From Lachnospiraceae bacterium (GTDB lineage Bacteria; Bacillota; Clostridia; Lachnospirales; Lachnospiraceae), in contig BLLW01000014.1 in NCBI GenBank assembly GCA_011959285.1, forward strand, positions 1 through 64,000: a stretch of 64,000 nt of DNA. The letters are read 5' to 3'. Each line of letters starts with the position of its first letter. The stretch's first letter is position 1. The position numbers were made by a program, and so were the translations under genes. Positions 7,743 to 16,966 of the stretch are shown here, in pieces. The notes beneath the pieces were generated by a model. It did not search any database. It saw nothing but the letters and a program-made list of their open reading frames with translations, and was not told the DNA's origin.

Positions 7743-9290
7743 TTATTTTGCATAATCAATTACTCTAGATTCTCTGATTACATTAATCTTAATCTGTCCA
7801 GGATATTCCAACTCAGCTTCAATCTGCTTGGAAATATCTCTCGCTAAAAGTATCATATCTGAATCAGAAATCTGTTCCGGAACTACCATTACACGAATCT
7901 CTCTACCTGCCTGAATTGCAAAAGATTTATCTACTCCTTTAAAATTGTTTGTGATATTTTCTAACTGTTTTAATCTGCTTGTGTATGTTTCAAGTGTTTC
8001 TCGCCTTGCTCCTGGTCTTGCTGCAGATATTGTATCAGAAGCCTGTACAATACATGCAATCAAGGTCTGAGGCTCAACATCACCATGATGAGATTCAACC
8101 GCATTAATGACAGTCGGTGATTCTTTGTACTTTCTGCACAATTCCACACCAAGCTGGATATGGGATCCTTCCATTTCATGGTCTACTGCCTTGCCAATAT
8201 CGTGCAGAAGCCCTGCCCGCTTTGCCACTCTCACATCAAGACCAAGTTCTGCCGCTAAAAGACCTGAAAGTTGAGCAACCTCAATAGAATGCTTTAATGC
8301 ATTTTGACCATAACTTGTCCTGAACTTCATCTTACCAAGCAGCCTCACAAGTTCGGGATGAATGCCGTGTACGCCAACCTCCAAGGTAGCAGCTTCACCT
8401 TCCTCCTTGATCATCACTTCGACTTCCTTTTGCGCCTTTTCTACCATTTCTTCAATGCGCGCCGGATGAATACGTCCGTCCACAATCAGTTTTTCAAGCG
8501 CAATCCTCGCCACTTCCCTTCGGATAGGGTCAAAGCCTGATAAGATAACGGCTTCTGGTGTATCATCGATAATCAAATCCACACCTGTTAAGGTTTCAAG
8601 AGTTCTGATATTTCTGCCCTCTCTACCTATAATCCTTCCTTTCATTTCATCATTAGGAAGCTGAACTACAGATATTGTAGTTTCTGATACATGATCGGCA
8701 GCACATTTCTGAATTGCTGTCACCACATATTCTTTGGCTTTCTTGTCTGCTTCTTCTTTGGCGCGATTATCCATTTCCTTGATCATCACAGCCGTTTCAT
8801 GTTTTACTTCATCTTCAACAATTTTTAATAAATATTCTTTTGCCTGTTCGGAGGTTAAACCTGAGATTCGCTCTAGTTCCTGTAATCTTTGTTCATTCAG
8901 CTTTGAAACTTCAACCCTTTGCTTTGCCAATTCATCTTCTCTGGCTGCAAGACTGGCTTCCTTTTTCTCAATCGCCTCTGATTTCTTATCAATGTTTTCT
9001 TCCTTCTGCTGAACCCTGCGCTCATAGCGCTGTGCCTCGGCACGACGTTCCTTGATTTCCTTGTCAAGTTCATTCTTGGTGCGAATGGACTCTTCCTTTA
9101 CTTCCAGCAAGGACTCACGCTTTTTGGTCTCAGCAGTTTTTAATGCTTCATCAATAATCTCACGTGCTTTCTCCTGCGCATTTCCTATTTTGGCTTCAGA
9201 TACCTTTTTGTAATAATTAGTTGCCAAAATCCATGCTATAGGAGCTACCACTACCAGCGTGACGATGATTGCAATCAAAACTTGCATCAT
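7743..9290 (-). CDS. rny: Ribonuclease Y
   Basis: Membrane-anchored endoribonuclease that initiates decay of many mRNAs in Firmicutes. Architecture is complete: an N-terminal membrane helix (about 3-23), a long charged coiled coil (about 25-150), a KH domain with [11 protein letters not shown] (219-229), and an HD domain with H363-D364 in [12 protein letters not shown]. The 515-residue length is standard. The strong site aaggaggt precedes the ATG; a second in-frame ATG follows at once. It lies downstream of recX as part of the conserved pgsA-pncC-recA-rny neighbourhood, separated from recX by a 138-base gap that probably carries its own promoter. Confidence 0.97.
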   Translation of the reverse strand: MMQVLIAIIVTLVVVAPIAWILATNYYKKVSEAKIGNAQEKAREIIDEALKTAETKKRESLLEVKEESIRTKNELDKEIKERRAEAQRYERRVQQKEENIDKKSEAIEKKEASLAAREDELAKQRVEVSKLNEQRLQELERISGLTSEQAKEYLLKIVEDEVKHETAVMIKEMDNRAKEEADKKAKEYVVTAIQKCAADHVSETTISVVQLPNDEMKGRIIGREGRNIRTLETLTGVDLIIDDTPEAVILSGFDPIRREVARIALEKLIVDGRIHPARIEEMVEKAQKEVEVMIKEEGEAATLEVGVHGIHPELVRLLGKMKFRTSYGQNALKHSIEVAQLSGLLAAELGLDVRVAKRAGLLHDIGKAVDHEMEGSHIQLGVELCRKYKESPTVINAVESHHGDVEPQTLIACIVQASDTISAARPGARRETLETYTSRLKQLENITNNFKGVDKSFAIQAGREIRVMVVPEQISDSDMILLARDISKQIEAELEYPGQIKINVIRESRVIDYAK

Positions 9291-9428
9291 TTACAGGAGC
9301 ACCTCCTTATTTAGTTTTCATTGTACCCTGATCTATATAGAATGTATGTAACAAAGTCTGGCACAAATGAAATGCCAATTATTGTAATAAAACATTCTAA
9401 AGCAATCTACAACACTTAAATTTTAAAC

Positions 9429-10052
9429 TCAAATGGTAGTTATGTCAAGCAAAAGTACACTTCTAATCAATTCATTTGTAAATCCTTTTCGGTATAAAAA
9501 TGCCATCATTTTTTGTTTTTCCCGTAATGACGCTGTTTCCAGTGGAAAATTCTTTTTTTGAATCCAATGTATTATCTGTTCTTTTTCTAGTTCCTGCCTG
9601 TCTTCTCCGACTGCATCCTTCCACGCTTCCTCAATCAATTCCTTAGAAATGCCTTTCTTATACAAATCCATAAAAATTCTATTCTTGCTCTTTTTTTCTT
9701 TATTGTACTCTATAAAATCCATAGCATACTGACTGTCATTCACATAGCCAAAAGATGCCACATAGTCAATCGCTTCTTCAATTATCTTTTTCGGATACCC
9801 GCCTGCTTCTAACTTTTCTCTCAATTGAAAGGCTGTGTAGGCACGACTTTTCAAAAGGTTCATGGCACGCAGCTTTGCTCTTTTAGGAAGGACTTCTATA
9901 AGAATTTTTTGATAATTTTCCTCACTAAGCTCTTGGTTCTCTTTTATTCCATAAATGCGCAATTCGCCCTTGTATAATACAAAGGCGAACGCTCCATCTA
10001 TGTCTATTTTCATCCGTGATTTGGTTATCTCTTTAATTCCCGTTACTGTCAT
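9429..10052 (-). CDS. recX: Recombination regulator RecX
   Basis: RecX modulates RecA filaments. The 207-residue protein shows the family's three-helix repeats, with [20 protein letters not shown] and [20 protein letters not shown] being most typical. I choose the ATG at 10052 (MTVTGIKEI), which overlaps the 3' end of recA by 20 bases. The frame continues upstream to 10127 inside recA, but those residues have no family similarity. Translational coupling to recA is expected, keeping RecX output low. The slightly basic N-terminal segment before the first repeat is normal for Firmicute RecX. Confidence 0.9.
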   Translation of the reverse strand: MTVTGIKEITKSRMKIDIDGAFAFVLYKGELRIYGIKENQELSEENYQKILIEVLPKRAKLRAMNLLKSRAYTAFQLREKLEAGGYPKKIIEEAIDYVASFGYVNDSQYAMDFIEYNKEKKSKNRIFMDLYKKGISKELIEEAWKDAVGEDRQELEKEQIIHWIQKKNFPLETASLREKQKMMAFLYRKGFTNELIRSVLLLDITTI

Positions 10053-11076
10053 CAGCCGTCTTTTCTTTGGAACACTCGGCATCCTGCAATCCGTAATGTT
10101 CCCGAACCTTTCTTGAAATTTCGTCAAACATTTCTGCGTTATCTTTCAAATACTGCTTAGCGTTTTCCCTTCCCTGACCGATCTTATTGCCACCATAAGA
10201 ATACCACGCACCACTCTTATTCACAATATTTACATTCGCTGCCAGGTCCAGCACATCACCAACCACCGAAATTCCTTCGCCAAATATAATATCAAATTCA
10301 GCTTCTTTAAAAGGAGGCGCAATTTTATTTTTAACAACCTTAACCTTGGTTCTATTCCCAATCGCTTCACCGCTCTGTTTAAGAGACTCTGTCCTTCTTA
10401 CATCTAGTCTCACGGAAGAATAAAATTTAAGCGCGCGTCCTCCTGTGGTCGTCTCAGGATTACCAAACATAACCCCTACTTTCTCACGCAGCTGATTGAT
10501 AAAAATAACGGTACAGTTTGACTTGCTGATCACTGCCGTAAGTTTCCGCAGCGCTTGGGACATAAGCCTTGCCTGCAATCCCACATGGGAATCACCCATG
10601 TCACCGTCAATTTCCGCCTTAGGTACAAGGGCTGCAACCGAATCGACTACCACAATATCTATGGCGCCTGAGCGGACCATCGTCTCCGTAATTTCAAGTG
10701 CCTGCTCGCCGTTATCCGGCTGGGATATGTACAGATTGTCTACATCTACACCAATATTCTTAGCATACACAGGGTCGAGTGCATGTTCCGCATCAATAAA
10801 TCCGGCAATACCGCCTCTTTTTTGAACCTCTGCAATCATATGCAAGGTGACTGTAGTCTTACCACTAGATTCAGGTCCATATATCTCAACGATTCTTCCC
10901 TTGGGTATCCCACCCAACCCCAGTGCGATATCAAGACTCAATGAACCGGTAGGAATGGTCTCAACATTCATATGCGCAGAGGAATCTCCCAATTTCATAA
11001 CTGCGCCCTTTCCAAACTGCTTCTCAATCTGCCCAAGCGCAGCGTCCAATGCTTTCAATTTGTCTTCTTTTTGCAT
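10033..11076 (-). CDS. recA: Recombinase RecA
   Basis: The central homologous-recombination ATPase and SOS co-protease. The 347-residue protein has Walker [10 protein letters not shown] (67-75), DAEHALDP, the Walker B region around [15 protein letters not shown], the L2 loop [19 protein letters not shown] and the C-terminal acidic tail. The ATG follows aaaggag at 9 bases. The promoter (11152-11180) is a near-consensus sigma-A promoter with two LexA-type boxes, so it should be SOS-induced. recX overlaps its end and rny follows. Confidence 0.98.
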   Translation of the reverse strand: MQKEDKLKALDAALGQIEKQFGKGAVMKLGDSSAHMNVETIPTGSLSLDIALGLGGIPKGRIVEIYGPESSGKTTVTLHMIAEVQKRGGIAGFIDAEHALDPVYAKNIGVDVDNLYISQPDNGEQALEITETMVRSGAIDIVVVDSVAALVPKAEIDGDMGDSHVGLQARLMSQALRKLTAVISKSNCTVIFINQLREKVGVMFGNPETTTGGRALKFYSSVRLDVRRTESLKQSGEAIGNRTKVKVVKNKIAPPFKEAEFDIIFGEGISVVGDVLDLAANVNIVNKSGAWYSYGGNKIGQGRENAKQYLKDNAEMFDEISRKVREHYGLQDAECSKEKTADDSNGN

Positions 11077-11132
11077 AAATCATTTCTCCTTTTCACCTGG
11101 TGAACTGTTCTATAGTCAAATCGTCTTTGCAA

Positions 11133-11146
11133 AGAACATCTGTTCT
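11133..11146. promoter_or_regulatory. LexA box 1 at the recA start site
   Basis: AGAACATCTGTTCT fits the Firmicute LexA/DinR pattern (GAAC-N4-GTTC within CGAACRNRYGTTYG). It lies immediately downstream of the -10 element and would cover the transcription start. Confidence 0.75.
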
Positions 11147-11151
11147 TATTT

Positions 11152-11180
11152 ACTATAAAACAAACGTTCGTATTTGTCAA
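11152..11180 (-). promoter_or_regulatory. recA promoter with overlapping LexA box 2
   Basis: On the minus strand TTGACA, 17 bases, TATAGT. The spacer holds a second, weaker LexA box, CGAACGTTTGTTTT (11157-11170), so a bound repressor would block polymerase directly. Confidence 0.8.
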
Positions 11181-11414
11181 TATAGTCCTGTTACTTTTTG
11201 ACTTAAACTAAGTATATCACTTTATATGTCCAATAAAACTCCCTCAAAGGCATTCTCCTCCCTTTTTTATATTTTTGCTTTGGATGTATGGCAGAAAATG
11301 CCGGATATGCAAAGCAGAACATATACTGCCAAAGACAGGCAGTACAGACTAATTACTTTCTAAATGTATCACACTCCACCTTCACTTGCAAGACAAAATT
11401 GCTGCCCCTCCCCC

Positions 11415-11461
11415 CACAAGGACAACACAGCCAAAGAACCCACTGCTGTGTTGTCCTTGTG
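11415..11461. repeat. Perfect 17-bp inverted repeat
   Basis: Arms cacaaggacaacacagc (11415-11431) and their exact complement (11445-11461) flank a 13-base loop. It begins 26 bases after the stop of the RsiV-like gene. No T-run follows on the minus strand, where a G-run appears instead, so it may be a transcript-end hairpin without a classic terminator tail. Confidence 0.65.
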
Positions 11462-11487
11462 AGCTTTAAGGTTACCAGCACCATTAC

Positions 11488-12444
11488 TCAAATTTGATTC
11501 TGATACTTTTGATAGTCTTTATAGGTGACAGTTACCCAGCCATAATAATAGTTGAAGCCAATCTCCATCCCCATGGGGGTGTAGAAAATGATAAGGCTGT
11601 CCTCATCTGTGAGCAGATAGGTGATATCTTGGTCAGAGAACAGGGAAAAGAACTGTATTTCTCCATTTTGTTGCTCACATTTCTCTCTAAATTCGATGGA
11701 AAATGCATCATTGATATTCAGAATCTGAGAATTGGTCAGCGCCATCCTGCTTTCCATATCGATATTGACAGGAATGACGTAGCTTTCATAGATTTCATCT
11801 TCCAGATAACCATATTCCACATATATAATACTCAAGATGTCTTCATCCATGTAAGTGACATAGCATTCTGTCTCAAAGCGGAATTCCTCATTACTGGACA
11901 GCCAGTCTGTCACTGACTTTCCGTAACTCTCCACGGCTTCCACTTCTTTATAAATTGCATTGTTGATGCCTTCTAATTCATCTGAATTTCTCCCTGTCAC
12001 TACAGGATAATTCGTTTCCACAAAAATGTTTTCTTGATCACCGTATGTTTCTTGAAAGGTCTTAAATTCTATCTGATAGGATAAATCTCTGTGTATATCA
12101 TTATGAAAATCATAATATTCGCTCTCTATCTGTTCTCTATCGTGTTTTCCTTCTTTGTATAGACCGGAATCTTCTTCCTCTTCTGTCTTATCCGCATCTT
12201 CCCTATAAAGCTCCCGCTCATCACGTTCAGAATCATCCCTGTCTATTTCTTTTTCATCTCTTTCTTCTTCTCTGGATGCCTGTATGGTTTCTTTTCTGTC
12301 CTGATCATCCGCATCCGGTAAAAACCATGGATTTTGAATAAACTGATACAGGCTTAAGGTATACACCACAAGCAATGCGATCACAGTCCCCAGACTCCCG
12401 AATACGATAGCTGCAATTTTTCCTGAACTCCATTTTTTATTCAT
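11488..12444 (-). CDS. Membrane-anchored RsiV-like protein (DUF4163/DUF3298 type)
   Basis: The 318-residue protein has one N-terminal membrane segment (about residues 8-32), then a very charged acidic/arginine linker (about 40-100, rich in D, E, K and R), then an extracellular domain. That domain, from about IEFKTFQETYGDQENIFVE onward to the C-terminal FNYYYGWVTVTY, resembles the DUF4163-DUF3298 pair of RsiV anti-sigma factors and the PdaC N-terminal region. No ECF sigma-factor gene is adjacent, and the short N-terminal cytoplasmic stretch is too small for an anti-sigma domain. I choose the ATG at 12444, preceded by aggggga; the upstream extension overlaps pncC. It interrupts the usual pncC-recA adjacency. 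The function is unknown. Confidence 0.7.
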   Translation of the reverse strand: MNKKWSSGKIAAIVFGSLGTVIALLVVYTLSLYQFIQNPWFLPDADDQDRKETIQASREEERDEKEIDRDDSERDERELYREDADKTEEEEDSGLYKEGKHDREQIESEYYDFHNDIHRDLSYQIEFKTFQETYGDQENIFVETNYPVVTGRNSDELEGINNAIYKEVEAVESYGKSVTDWLSSNEEFRFETECYVTYMDEDILSIIYVEYGYLEDEIYESYVIPVNIDMESRMALTNSQILNINDAFSIEFREKCEQQNGEIQFFSLFSDQDITYLLTDEDSLIIFYTPMGMEIGFNYYYGWVTVTYKDYQKYQNQI

Positions 12445-12508
12445 GTATATTCCCCCTGTAACCCCGCTCTGAGTCTTCGGCTGTCTGTTCGCATGAAACG
12501 GCATTCTT

Positions 12509-12988
12509 TTATACAAGACACTGGTACAAAAGTGTAAGCGCTGCCTGCGTCGTCTTTCTTCTGATTTCCATCCGGCTTCCCTGAAAATGATTCTCTGTGA
12601 CAACAGTCTTTCCCTCTACACAGCACCCAATATACACAAGCCCCACCGGCTTTTTGGGTGTCCCGCCGTCCGGTCCCGCAATCCCTGTAACTGCAATGGC
12701 TGCCTGCGCCGATGCCGCCTTGGCTGCCCCCTTTGCCATCTGCTCTGCCACCTGCCAGCTCACTGCCCCAAAAGCGGCAAGCGCTTCCTTACTGACGCCG
12801 ACCAATTTGTGCTTGGAATCATTTGCATAAGTAACATAGCTTTCCATAAATACATCTGATACGCCCGCCACATTTACCAGCGTGGACGCAATCATGCCTC
12901 CAGTACAAGATTCCGCACAGGTCACCTGCCATCCTTTTTCCTTTAATCTGGCAACAATCTTTTCTTCTATATTTTTTTCACCCGTCAT
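12509..12988 (-). CDS. pncC: Nicotinamide-nucleotide amidohydrolase (stand-alone CinA C-terminal domain)
   Basis: Deamidates nicotinamide mononucleotide to nicotinate mononucleotide in pyridine nucleotide recycling. The 159-residue protein is only the C-terminal domain of CinA, with VTCAESCTGGMIAS (about 22-35), SYVTYANDSK and VTGIAGPDGGTPKKPVGLVYIG all recognisable. The N-terminal competence-damage domain found in Bacillus CinA is missing; the stand-alone form is common. It follows pgsA with a one-base gap and normally precedes recA. Confidence 0.92.
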   Translation of the reverse strand: MTGEKNIEEKIVARLKEKGWQVTCAESCTGGMIASTLVNVAGVSDVFMESYVTYANDSKHKLVGVSKEALAAFGAVSWQVAEQMAKGAAKAASAQAAIAVTGIAGPDGGTPKKPVGLVYIGCCVEGKTVVTENHFQGSRMEIRRKTTQAALTLLYQCLV

Positions 12989-12989
12989 C

Positions 12990-13523
12990 CTATTTGCTTT
13001 CCTTCATAACGTCTTTATTTTTTACCAGATAATCAATCAAGGATACCACCGTCAACACCACTGCTATCCATAATACAATCTGTGTTAAAAGACTGATTGC
13101 AGAAATATCTGCAATCAAAAGGCACACGGCAGCCATCTGGAAGGTGGTCTTGAACTTTCCCCAGTAGCTTGCTGCAATCACTCTCCCATTGTCTGAGGCT
13201 ACCAGTCTGAAGCCGCTTATGATAAATTCTCTGGCAATAATGATTATTACCATCCATGCCGGTATCTTATGCAGTTCAATCAAACAGATCAATGCAGAAC
13301 AAACCAACAATTTATCTGCCAAGGGATCCATAAATTTGCCAAAATTTGTGACAAGGTTATATTTTCTCGCTATTTTTCCATCTAATAAATCTGTCAAACT
13401 GGCTATGATAAATATGGTAAGTGCAATCCATTTATCATAAGCCGTAATCGGCACCATCAAAAATACGATGAAAAACGGAATCAGCACCACACGGAACATT
13501 GTAAGTTTATTGGGTAAGTTCAT
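12990..13523 (-). CDS. pgsA: CDP-diacylglycerol-glycerol-3-phosphate 3-phosphatidyltransferase
   Basis: Makes phosphatidylglycerol phosphate, the first committed step to phosphatidylglycerol and cardiolipin. The CDP-alcohol phosphatidyltransferase signature is intact: D48-G-x2-A-R53, eight residues, G62, three residues, D66, three residues, D70. The 177-residue protein has about five membrane segments. The ATG at 13523 is preferred to the one at 13538 because ggagg lies 8 bases before it. It sits between rimO and pncC in the classical order. Confidence 0.95.
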   Translation of the reverse strand: MNLPNKLTMFRVVLIPFFIVFLMVPITAYDKWIALTIFIIASLTDLLDGKIARKYNLVTNFGKFMDPLADKLLVCSALICLIELHKIPAWMVIIIIAREFIISGFRLVASDNGRVIAASYWGKFKTTFQMAAVCLLIADISAISLLTQIVLWIAVVLTVVSLIDYLVKNKDVMKESK

Positions 13524-13545
13524 CACAAAATCCTCCATTTTCTGC

Positions 13546-14874
13546 TCAATCGGCAGATATTTCTCCTATTAAATCATACTCATTTGATCCCGTTATGAGC
13601 ACCTGGGTAAAGTCGCCGCTCATAAAGGTTCTGTCTGTATTGATAAAAAGATAACCGTCCACCCCCGGCGCATCCTTATATGTACGCGCAACGTAGGCAT
13701 CCTCATCCGCCACCTTTCCTTCAATCATGGCTTTCACCTTCCTGCCCACCATCTCCCTGGCAGCGTCAAAGGCAATCTCCTGCTGCAGCTCCATGATTTC
13801 ATCCCTACGACGTTTTTTTATTTCTTCCGGTATCTGATCCGGCATCTGGGCTGCCGGTGTATCTTCCTCTGCTGAATAAGTAAACACCCCCAGCCTGTCA
13901 AAGGACATTTCATTTACAAAATCCATAGTCTGTTCATGATCTTCCTCTGTCTCACCTGGAAACCCGGAAATCAATGTGGTACGGACACAAATATCCGGTA
14001 TTTCATTGCGCAGCCTTCCAATTATATTCTTGATCTGACCTGTATCTGTCCATCTTCCCATACGTTTAAGGACAGTATCGCTTCCACTCTGTACCGGAAT
14101 GTCCAGATAATGACAGATTTTTTTCTCTTCTTTTATTACCTGAATCAGCTCATCTGTAATCTCCTCTGGATAACAATAAAGAATCCTGATCCATTCCAAA
14201 TCTTCAATTTTGCATAGTTCCCTTAAAAGCTGGGGAAGACATTTTTTTCCATATAAATCCCTTCCGTAAAGCGTCGTCTCCTGGGCCACAAGGATTAGCT
14301 CCTTTACACCGCCTAAGACCAGTTTTCTTGCTTCTTCTATCAGCTCTTCCATAGGAATGCTGCGGTAGCTCCCCCTTACTTTAGGTATGATACAGTAAGT
14401 GCAGTGTTTGTCACAGCCCTCCGCTATTTTTAAATACGCATAATAGCCTCCGGTAGTCACGATTCGCTCTCTCCCCCCCGCAGGCGCTTTGTCAAGTGCA
14501 TCCATATGATTTTCCGGCTCTCCCCGCAGTACTTCCTTAATTGCCTGCGTTATTGAAAAAATAGCCGTGGTTCCCACAATGGCATCCACTTCTTTAATCT
14601 CCTTTTGTATTTCATCCTGATAACGCTGCGCCAAGCAGCCTGTCACGATCAACGCTTTAATCTGTCCGCTTTTCTTAAGCTCCGCCATTTCCAGAATGGT
14701 GTTAATGCTTTCTTCCTTCGCGTCATTAATGAAACAGCAGGTATTGACCACAATCACATCTGCTTCCGCCTCATCATCGGTAAAAGAATAACCTTCCTTA
14801 GACAATTCTCCAAGCATCACCTCAGAATCCACTAGATTTTTATCACATCCTAAAGATATAAACAAAATTTTCAT
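13546..14874 (-). CDS. rimO: Ribosomal protein S12 methylthiotransferase RimO
   Basis: A radical-SAM enzyme that adds a methylthio group to an aspartate of ribosomal protein S12. The N-terminal UPF0004 domain has cysteines at C10, C46 and C80 for the second iron-sulfur cluster. The radical-SAM CxxxCxxC motif is C154-C158-C161 (GCDKHCTYC). The C-terminal TRAM domain runs from about residue 375 to 442. Length 442 is typical, and the pattern ISLGCDKNLVDSE separates RimO from MiaB. It is part of the yicC-gmk-rpoZ-rimO-pgsA-pncC string. Confidence 0.95.
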   Translation of the reverse strand: MKILFISLGCDKNLVDSEVMLGELSKEGYSFTDDEAEADVIVVNTCCFINDAKEESINTILEMAELKKSGQIKALIVTGCLAQRYQDEIQKEIKEVDAIVGTTAIFSITQAIKEVLRGEPENHMDALDKAPAGGRERIVTTGGYYAYLKIAEGCDKHCTYCIIPKVRGSYRSIPMEELIEEARKLVLGGVKELILVAQETTLYGRDLYGKKCLPQLLRELCKIEDLEWIRILYCYPEEITDELIQVIKEEKKICHYLDIPVQSGSDTVLKRMGRWTDTGQIKNIIGRLRNEIPDICVRTTLISGFPGETEEDHEQTMDFVNEMSFDRLGVFTYSAEEDTPAAQMPDQIPEEIKKRRRDEIMELQQEIAFDAAREMVGRKVKAMIEGKVADEDAYVARTYKDAPGVDGYLFINTDRTFMSGDFTQVLITGSNEYDLIGEISAD

Positions 14875-15005
14875 TTAATCATTTCCTTTTACTGCCACAG
14901 ACCGTTTCTTAAACTTATACCAAAATCCAAATGGATCATCTGTAAGACGACAACGGATGACACGCTCTGCGGGTCATCCATGTATGAACTAATCGTGACA
15001 TTTTG

Positions 15006-15239
15006 TTATTCTTCCTCAGAAAGAATCTTGATTTTTCCCTGATTCAACTCCTCCACTGCAACGGAAAGGGGTTTTGCTTCCTTTATATTTACCAATGGGT
15101 CTTCACCGGCAATAATCTGCCTTGCCCTTTTTGCCGTTGCCATGACGATAGAATATCTGCTGTTGACAACAGGCGCCTCCCCCTGTTCAACCTCGCTGTT
15201 TACTACTTTCATTAAATCTGAATAAGATGGATGTAACAT
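15006..15239 (-). CDS. rpoZ: DNA-directed RNA polymerase omega subunit
   Basis: Small subunit that assists RNA polymerase assembly. The 77-residue protein has the omega core: HPSYSDLMKVV, then NSRYSIVMATAKRARQI, then a C-terminal part with KPLSVAVEELNQGKI. It lies 25 bases after gmk, its usual partner. A short inverted repeat (ggatgac/gtcatcc, 14955-14979) lies between rpoZ and rimO. Confidence 0.95.
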   Translation of the reverse strand: MLHPSYSDLMKVVNSEVEQGEAPVVNSRYSIVMATAKRARQIIAGEDPLVNIKEAKPLSVAVEELNQGKIKILSEEE

Positions 15240-15264
15240 AATTTTCTCCTTTCATCTGGAAGTT

Positions 15265-15912
15265 TCAATTCAATGCTTCCAGTTCCTTTCTCATATTTTC
15301 AATCAGCTCCTCATTTCTCAAAGGATCACAATGGGCCGCCTGTATCAATGCATGCATCTTTTCCACACATTCTTCTAATTGATCATTGATTACAATGTAA
15401 TCATACGCTTCAATTCCTTCTGCTTCTTCCGATGCACGCTTTAATCTTTTTTCTATCACTTCTCTGCTTTCTGTTCCTCTCCCTTCCAAACGCCTTTTCA
15501 ACTCTGCAGCATTGGGGGGCATGACGAACATAAGAAGGGCTGTAGGAAACTTTTCCTTAATTTTAAGCGCGCCCTGAATCTCGATTTCCAGAATCACATC
15601 TTTGCCCTTTTCCAATTGCTTTTCCACATACTCCCTGGGCGTCCCATAGTAATTCTCGCAATAACTTGCGTATTCAACCAGACCATCCTGCGCAATCTTT
15701 TCCTCGAAAACTTCCCTGCTTACAAAAAAGTATTCTTTTCCCTCTTCTTCTCCCGGTCTTGGGTTTCTTGTGGTCATAGATACAGAGAGCGCATAGTTGC
15801 CATATGTGTGCACCAGCTGCTTCATAAGTGTACCCTTACCTGCCCCTGAAAACCCTGAAACTACGATTAAAATTCCTTTTTGCTTCATTTTCTTCATCTT
15901 TTCCTTATTCAC
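15265..15912 (-). CDS. gmk: Guanylate kinase
   Basis: Phosphorylates GMP to GDP. The P-loop SGFSGAGKGT is at about 18-27, followed by the GMP-binding SVSMTTRNPRPGEEEGKEY and the lid region RLEGRGTESREVIEKRL. Total length is 215 residues from a GTG start at 15912, or 210 from the ATG at 15897; the ATG has an aagga 4 bases upstream, the GTG has no clear site, so the start is uncertain. It follows yicC directly: the remA gene that lies between them in Bacillus is absent. Confidence 0.95.
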   Translation of the reverse strand: MNKEKMKKMKQKGILIVVSGFSGAGKGTLMKQLVHTYGNYALSVSMTTRNPRPGEEEGKEYFFVSREVFEEKIAQDGLVEYASYCENYYGTPREYVEKQLEKGKDVILEIEIQGALKIKEKFPTALLMFVMPPNAAELKRRLEGRGTESREVIEKRLKRASEEAEGIEAYDYIVINDQLEECVEKMHALIQAAHCDPLRNEELIENMRKELEALN

Positions 15913-15921
15913 TCAATTGAT

Positions 15922-16800
15922 TTACTCAATATTCTGAATCTGTTCTCTCACTTTTTCAATTTCGGTTTTTAACTCAATTGCACGGTTCGATATCTCCAAA
16001 TTATTTGATTTAGATAAAATCGTATTTGCCTCCCGGTTCATTTCCTGCGCAATAAAATCTAATTTTCTGCCAATGCCTCCACCCTGCTGCAAAGTCTCCC
16101 GTGTGGTTTCAATATGGCTCTTTAGACGCACCAATTCCTCGTCCACACAGACTCTGTCCGCAAATATAGTCACTTCCATCAGCAGCCTGTTTTCGTCTAT
16201 CTTTGTATCTCCAAGAAGTTCCTTTACCTTATCTTCAAGCTTTTGTCTGTAATCTGCAATAATCTCAGGGGATCGCTGTGTAATAAAGTCCACGTGGGTA
16301 AGCATGCCATCTAGTTTTTCCAAAAGATCGTTTCTTAGGTTCTCACCTTCTTTAATTCTGGTCTCCACAAATCCTTCTGCCGCACCTTTAATCGCCTTTG
16401 ATAAAAGCTGCCAGAGTTTTTCCTCATCAATATTTTGCTCCTCCATGGTGAGCACTTCCGGATATCTGGAAAGGCAGGAAATCCTTACATCATTATCCAG
16501 CGAAAAATCCTCCGCCATCTGGTTTAAGTATCCCATATACTCCGCGGCAAGCTCTTTATTGTACTTTACGCATACGTTGGATTCCGTGTAATCTTCATAA
16601 GCAACGAAAATGTCAACCTTCCCCCTCTGGATATAGTTTTTCAGTTCACTTCTGATTGCTGCTTCAAAGAAATTCAGTTTCTTAGGCATCTTGATGTTAA
16701 TATCCAGATACCGGTGATTGACAGATTTCATTTCCACAGCAATCTTGCGTTCAGCTTCCTGTGCTTCATATCTGCCAAACCCTGTCATACTTTTGATCAT
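15922..16800 (-). CDS. yicC: YicC-family endoribonuclease
   Basis: The 292-residue protein has the typical N terminus IKSMTGFGRYEA, then MKSVNHRYLDINIKMP, and the C-terminal DUF1732 segment with LKSHIETTRETLQQGGGIGRKLDFIAQEMNRE-type sequence. YicC proteins are reported as metal-dependent endoribonucleases acting on small RNAs in Escherichia coli and Bacillus. The ATG at 16800 follows aggagg at 6 bases; an upstream extension to 16839 has no support. It is the first gene of a string continuing through gmk, rpoZ, rimO, pgsA and pncC, driven by the promoter at 16869-16897. Confidence 0.9.
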   Translation of the reverse strand: MIKSMTGFGRYEAQEAERKIAVEMKSVNHRYLDINIKMPKKLNFFEAAIRSELKNYIQRGKVDIFVAYEDYTESNVCVKYNKELAAEYMGYLNQMAEDFSLDNDVRISCLSRYPEVLTMEEQNIDEEKLWQLLSKAIKGAAEGFVETRIKEGENLRNDLLEKLDGMLTHVDFITQRSPEIIADYRQKLEDKVKELLGDTKIDENRLLMEVTIFADRVCVDEELVRLKSHIETTRETLQQGGGIGRKLDFIAQEMNREANTILSKSNNLEISNRAIELKTEIEKVREQIQNIE

Positions 16801-16868
16801 GCTATTCCTCCTGCTTTTGTATCTAAGTTTAGGAGTCACGTTGTTTCCCCCGCCACGTACTCCATTAC

Positions 16869-16897
16869 ATTATAGGCGAAGTGCAAAAAAACGTCAA
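16869..16897 (-). promoter_or_regulatory. Promoter of the yicC-gmk-rpoZ-rimO-pgsA-pncC string
   Basis: On the minus strand TTGACG, 17 bases, consensus TATAAT. It is back to back with the rqcH promoter; the two -35 elements are 16 bases apart. Confidence 0.75.
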
Positions 16898-16913
16898 GAG
16901 TCATGAAAAGCAG

Positions 16914-16942
16914 TTGTGGGATGAAAGTCCATGCTATATAAT
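16914..16942 (+). promoter_or_regulatory. Promoter of rqcH
   Basis: TTGTGG, 17 bases, TATAAT, ending 24 bases before the chosen rqcH start. Confidence 0.6.
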
Positions 16943-16966
16943 ATGGAAGAAAGAAAGGAGTACACC

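Larger units (their letters stand above)
11077..11487. other. 411-base intergenic region: recA control region and a long inverted repeat
   Basis: The recA side (11077-11180) is the leader, promoter and LexA boxes. The far side holds the inverted repeat at 11415-11461. Between about 11185 and 11410 I see only AT-rich DNA with an open frame (11288-11497, plus strand) that lacks a ribosome binding site and family similarity. Confidence 0.6.

Noticed and set aside
11288-11497. Plus-strand 69-residue open frame in the gap between recA and the RsiV-like gene
   Set aside because: No ribosome binding site, cysteine-rich odd composition, and it runs through an inverted repeat.
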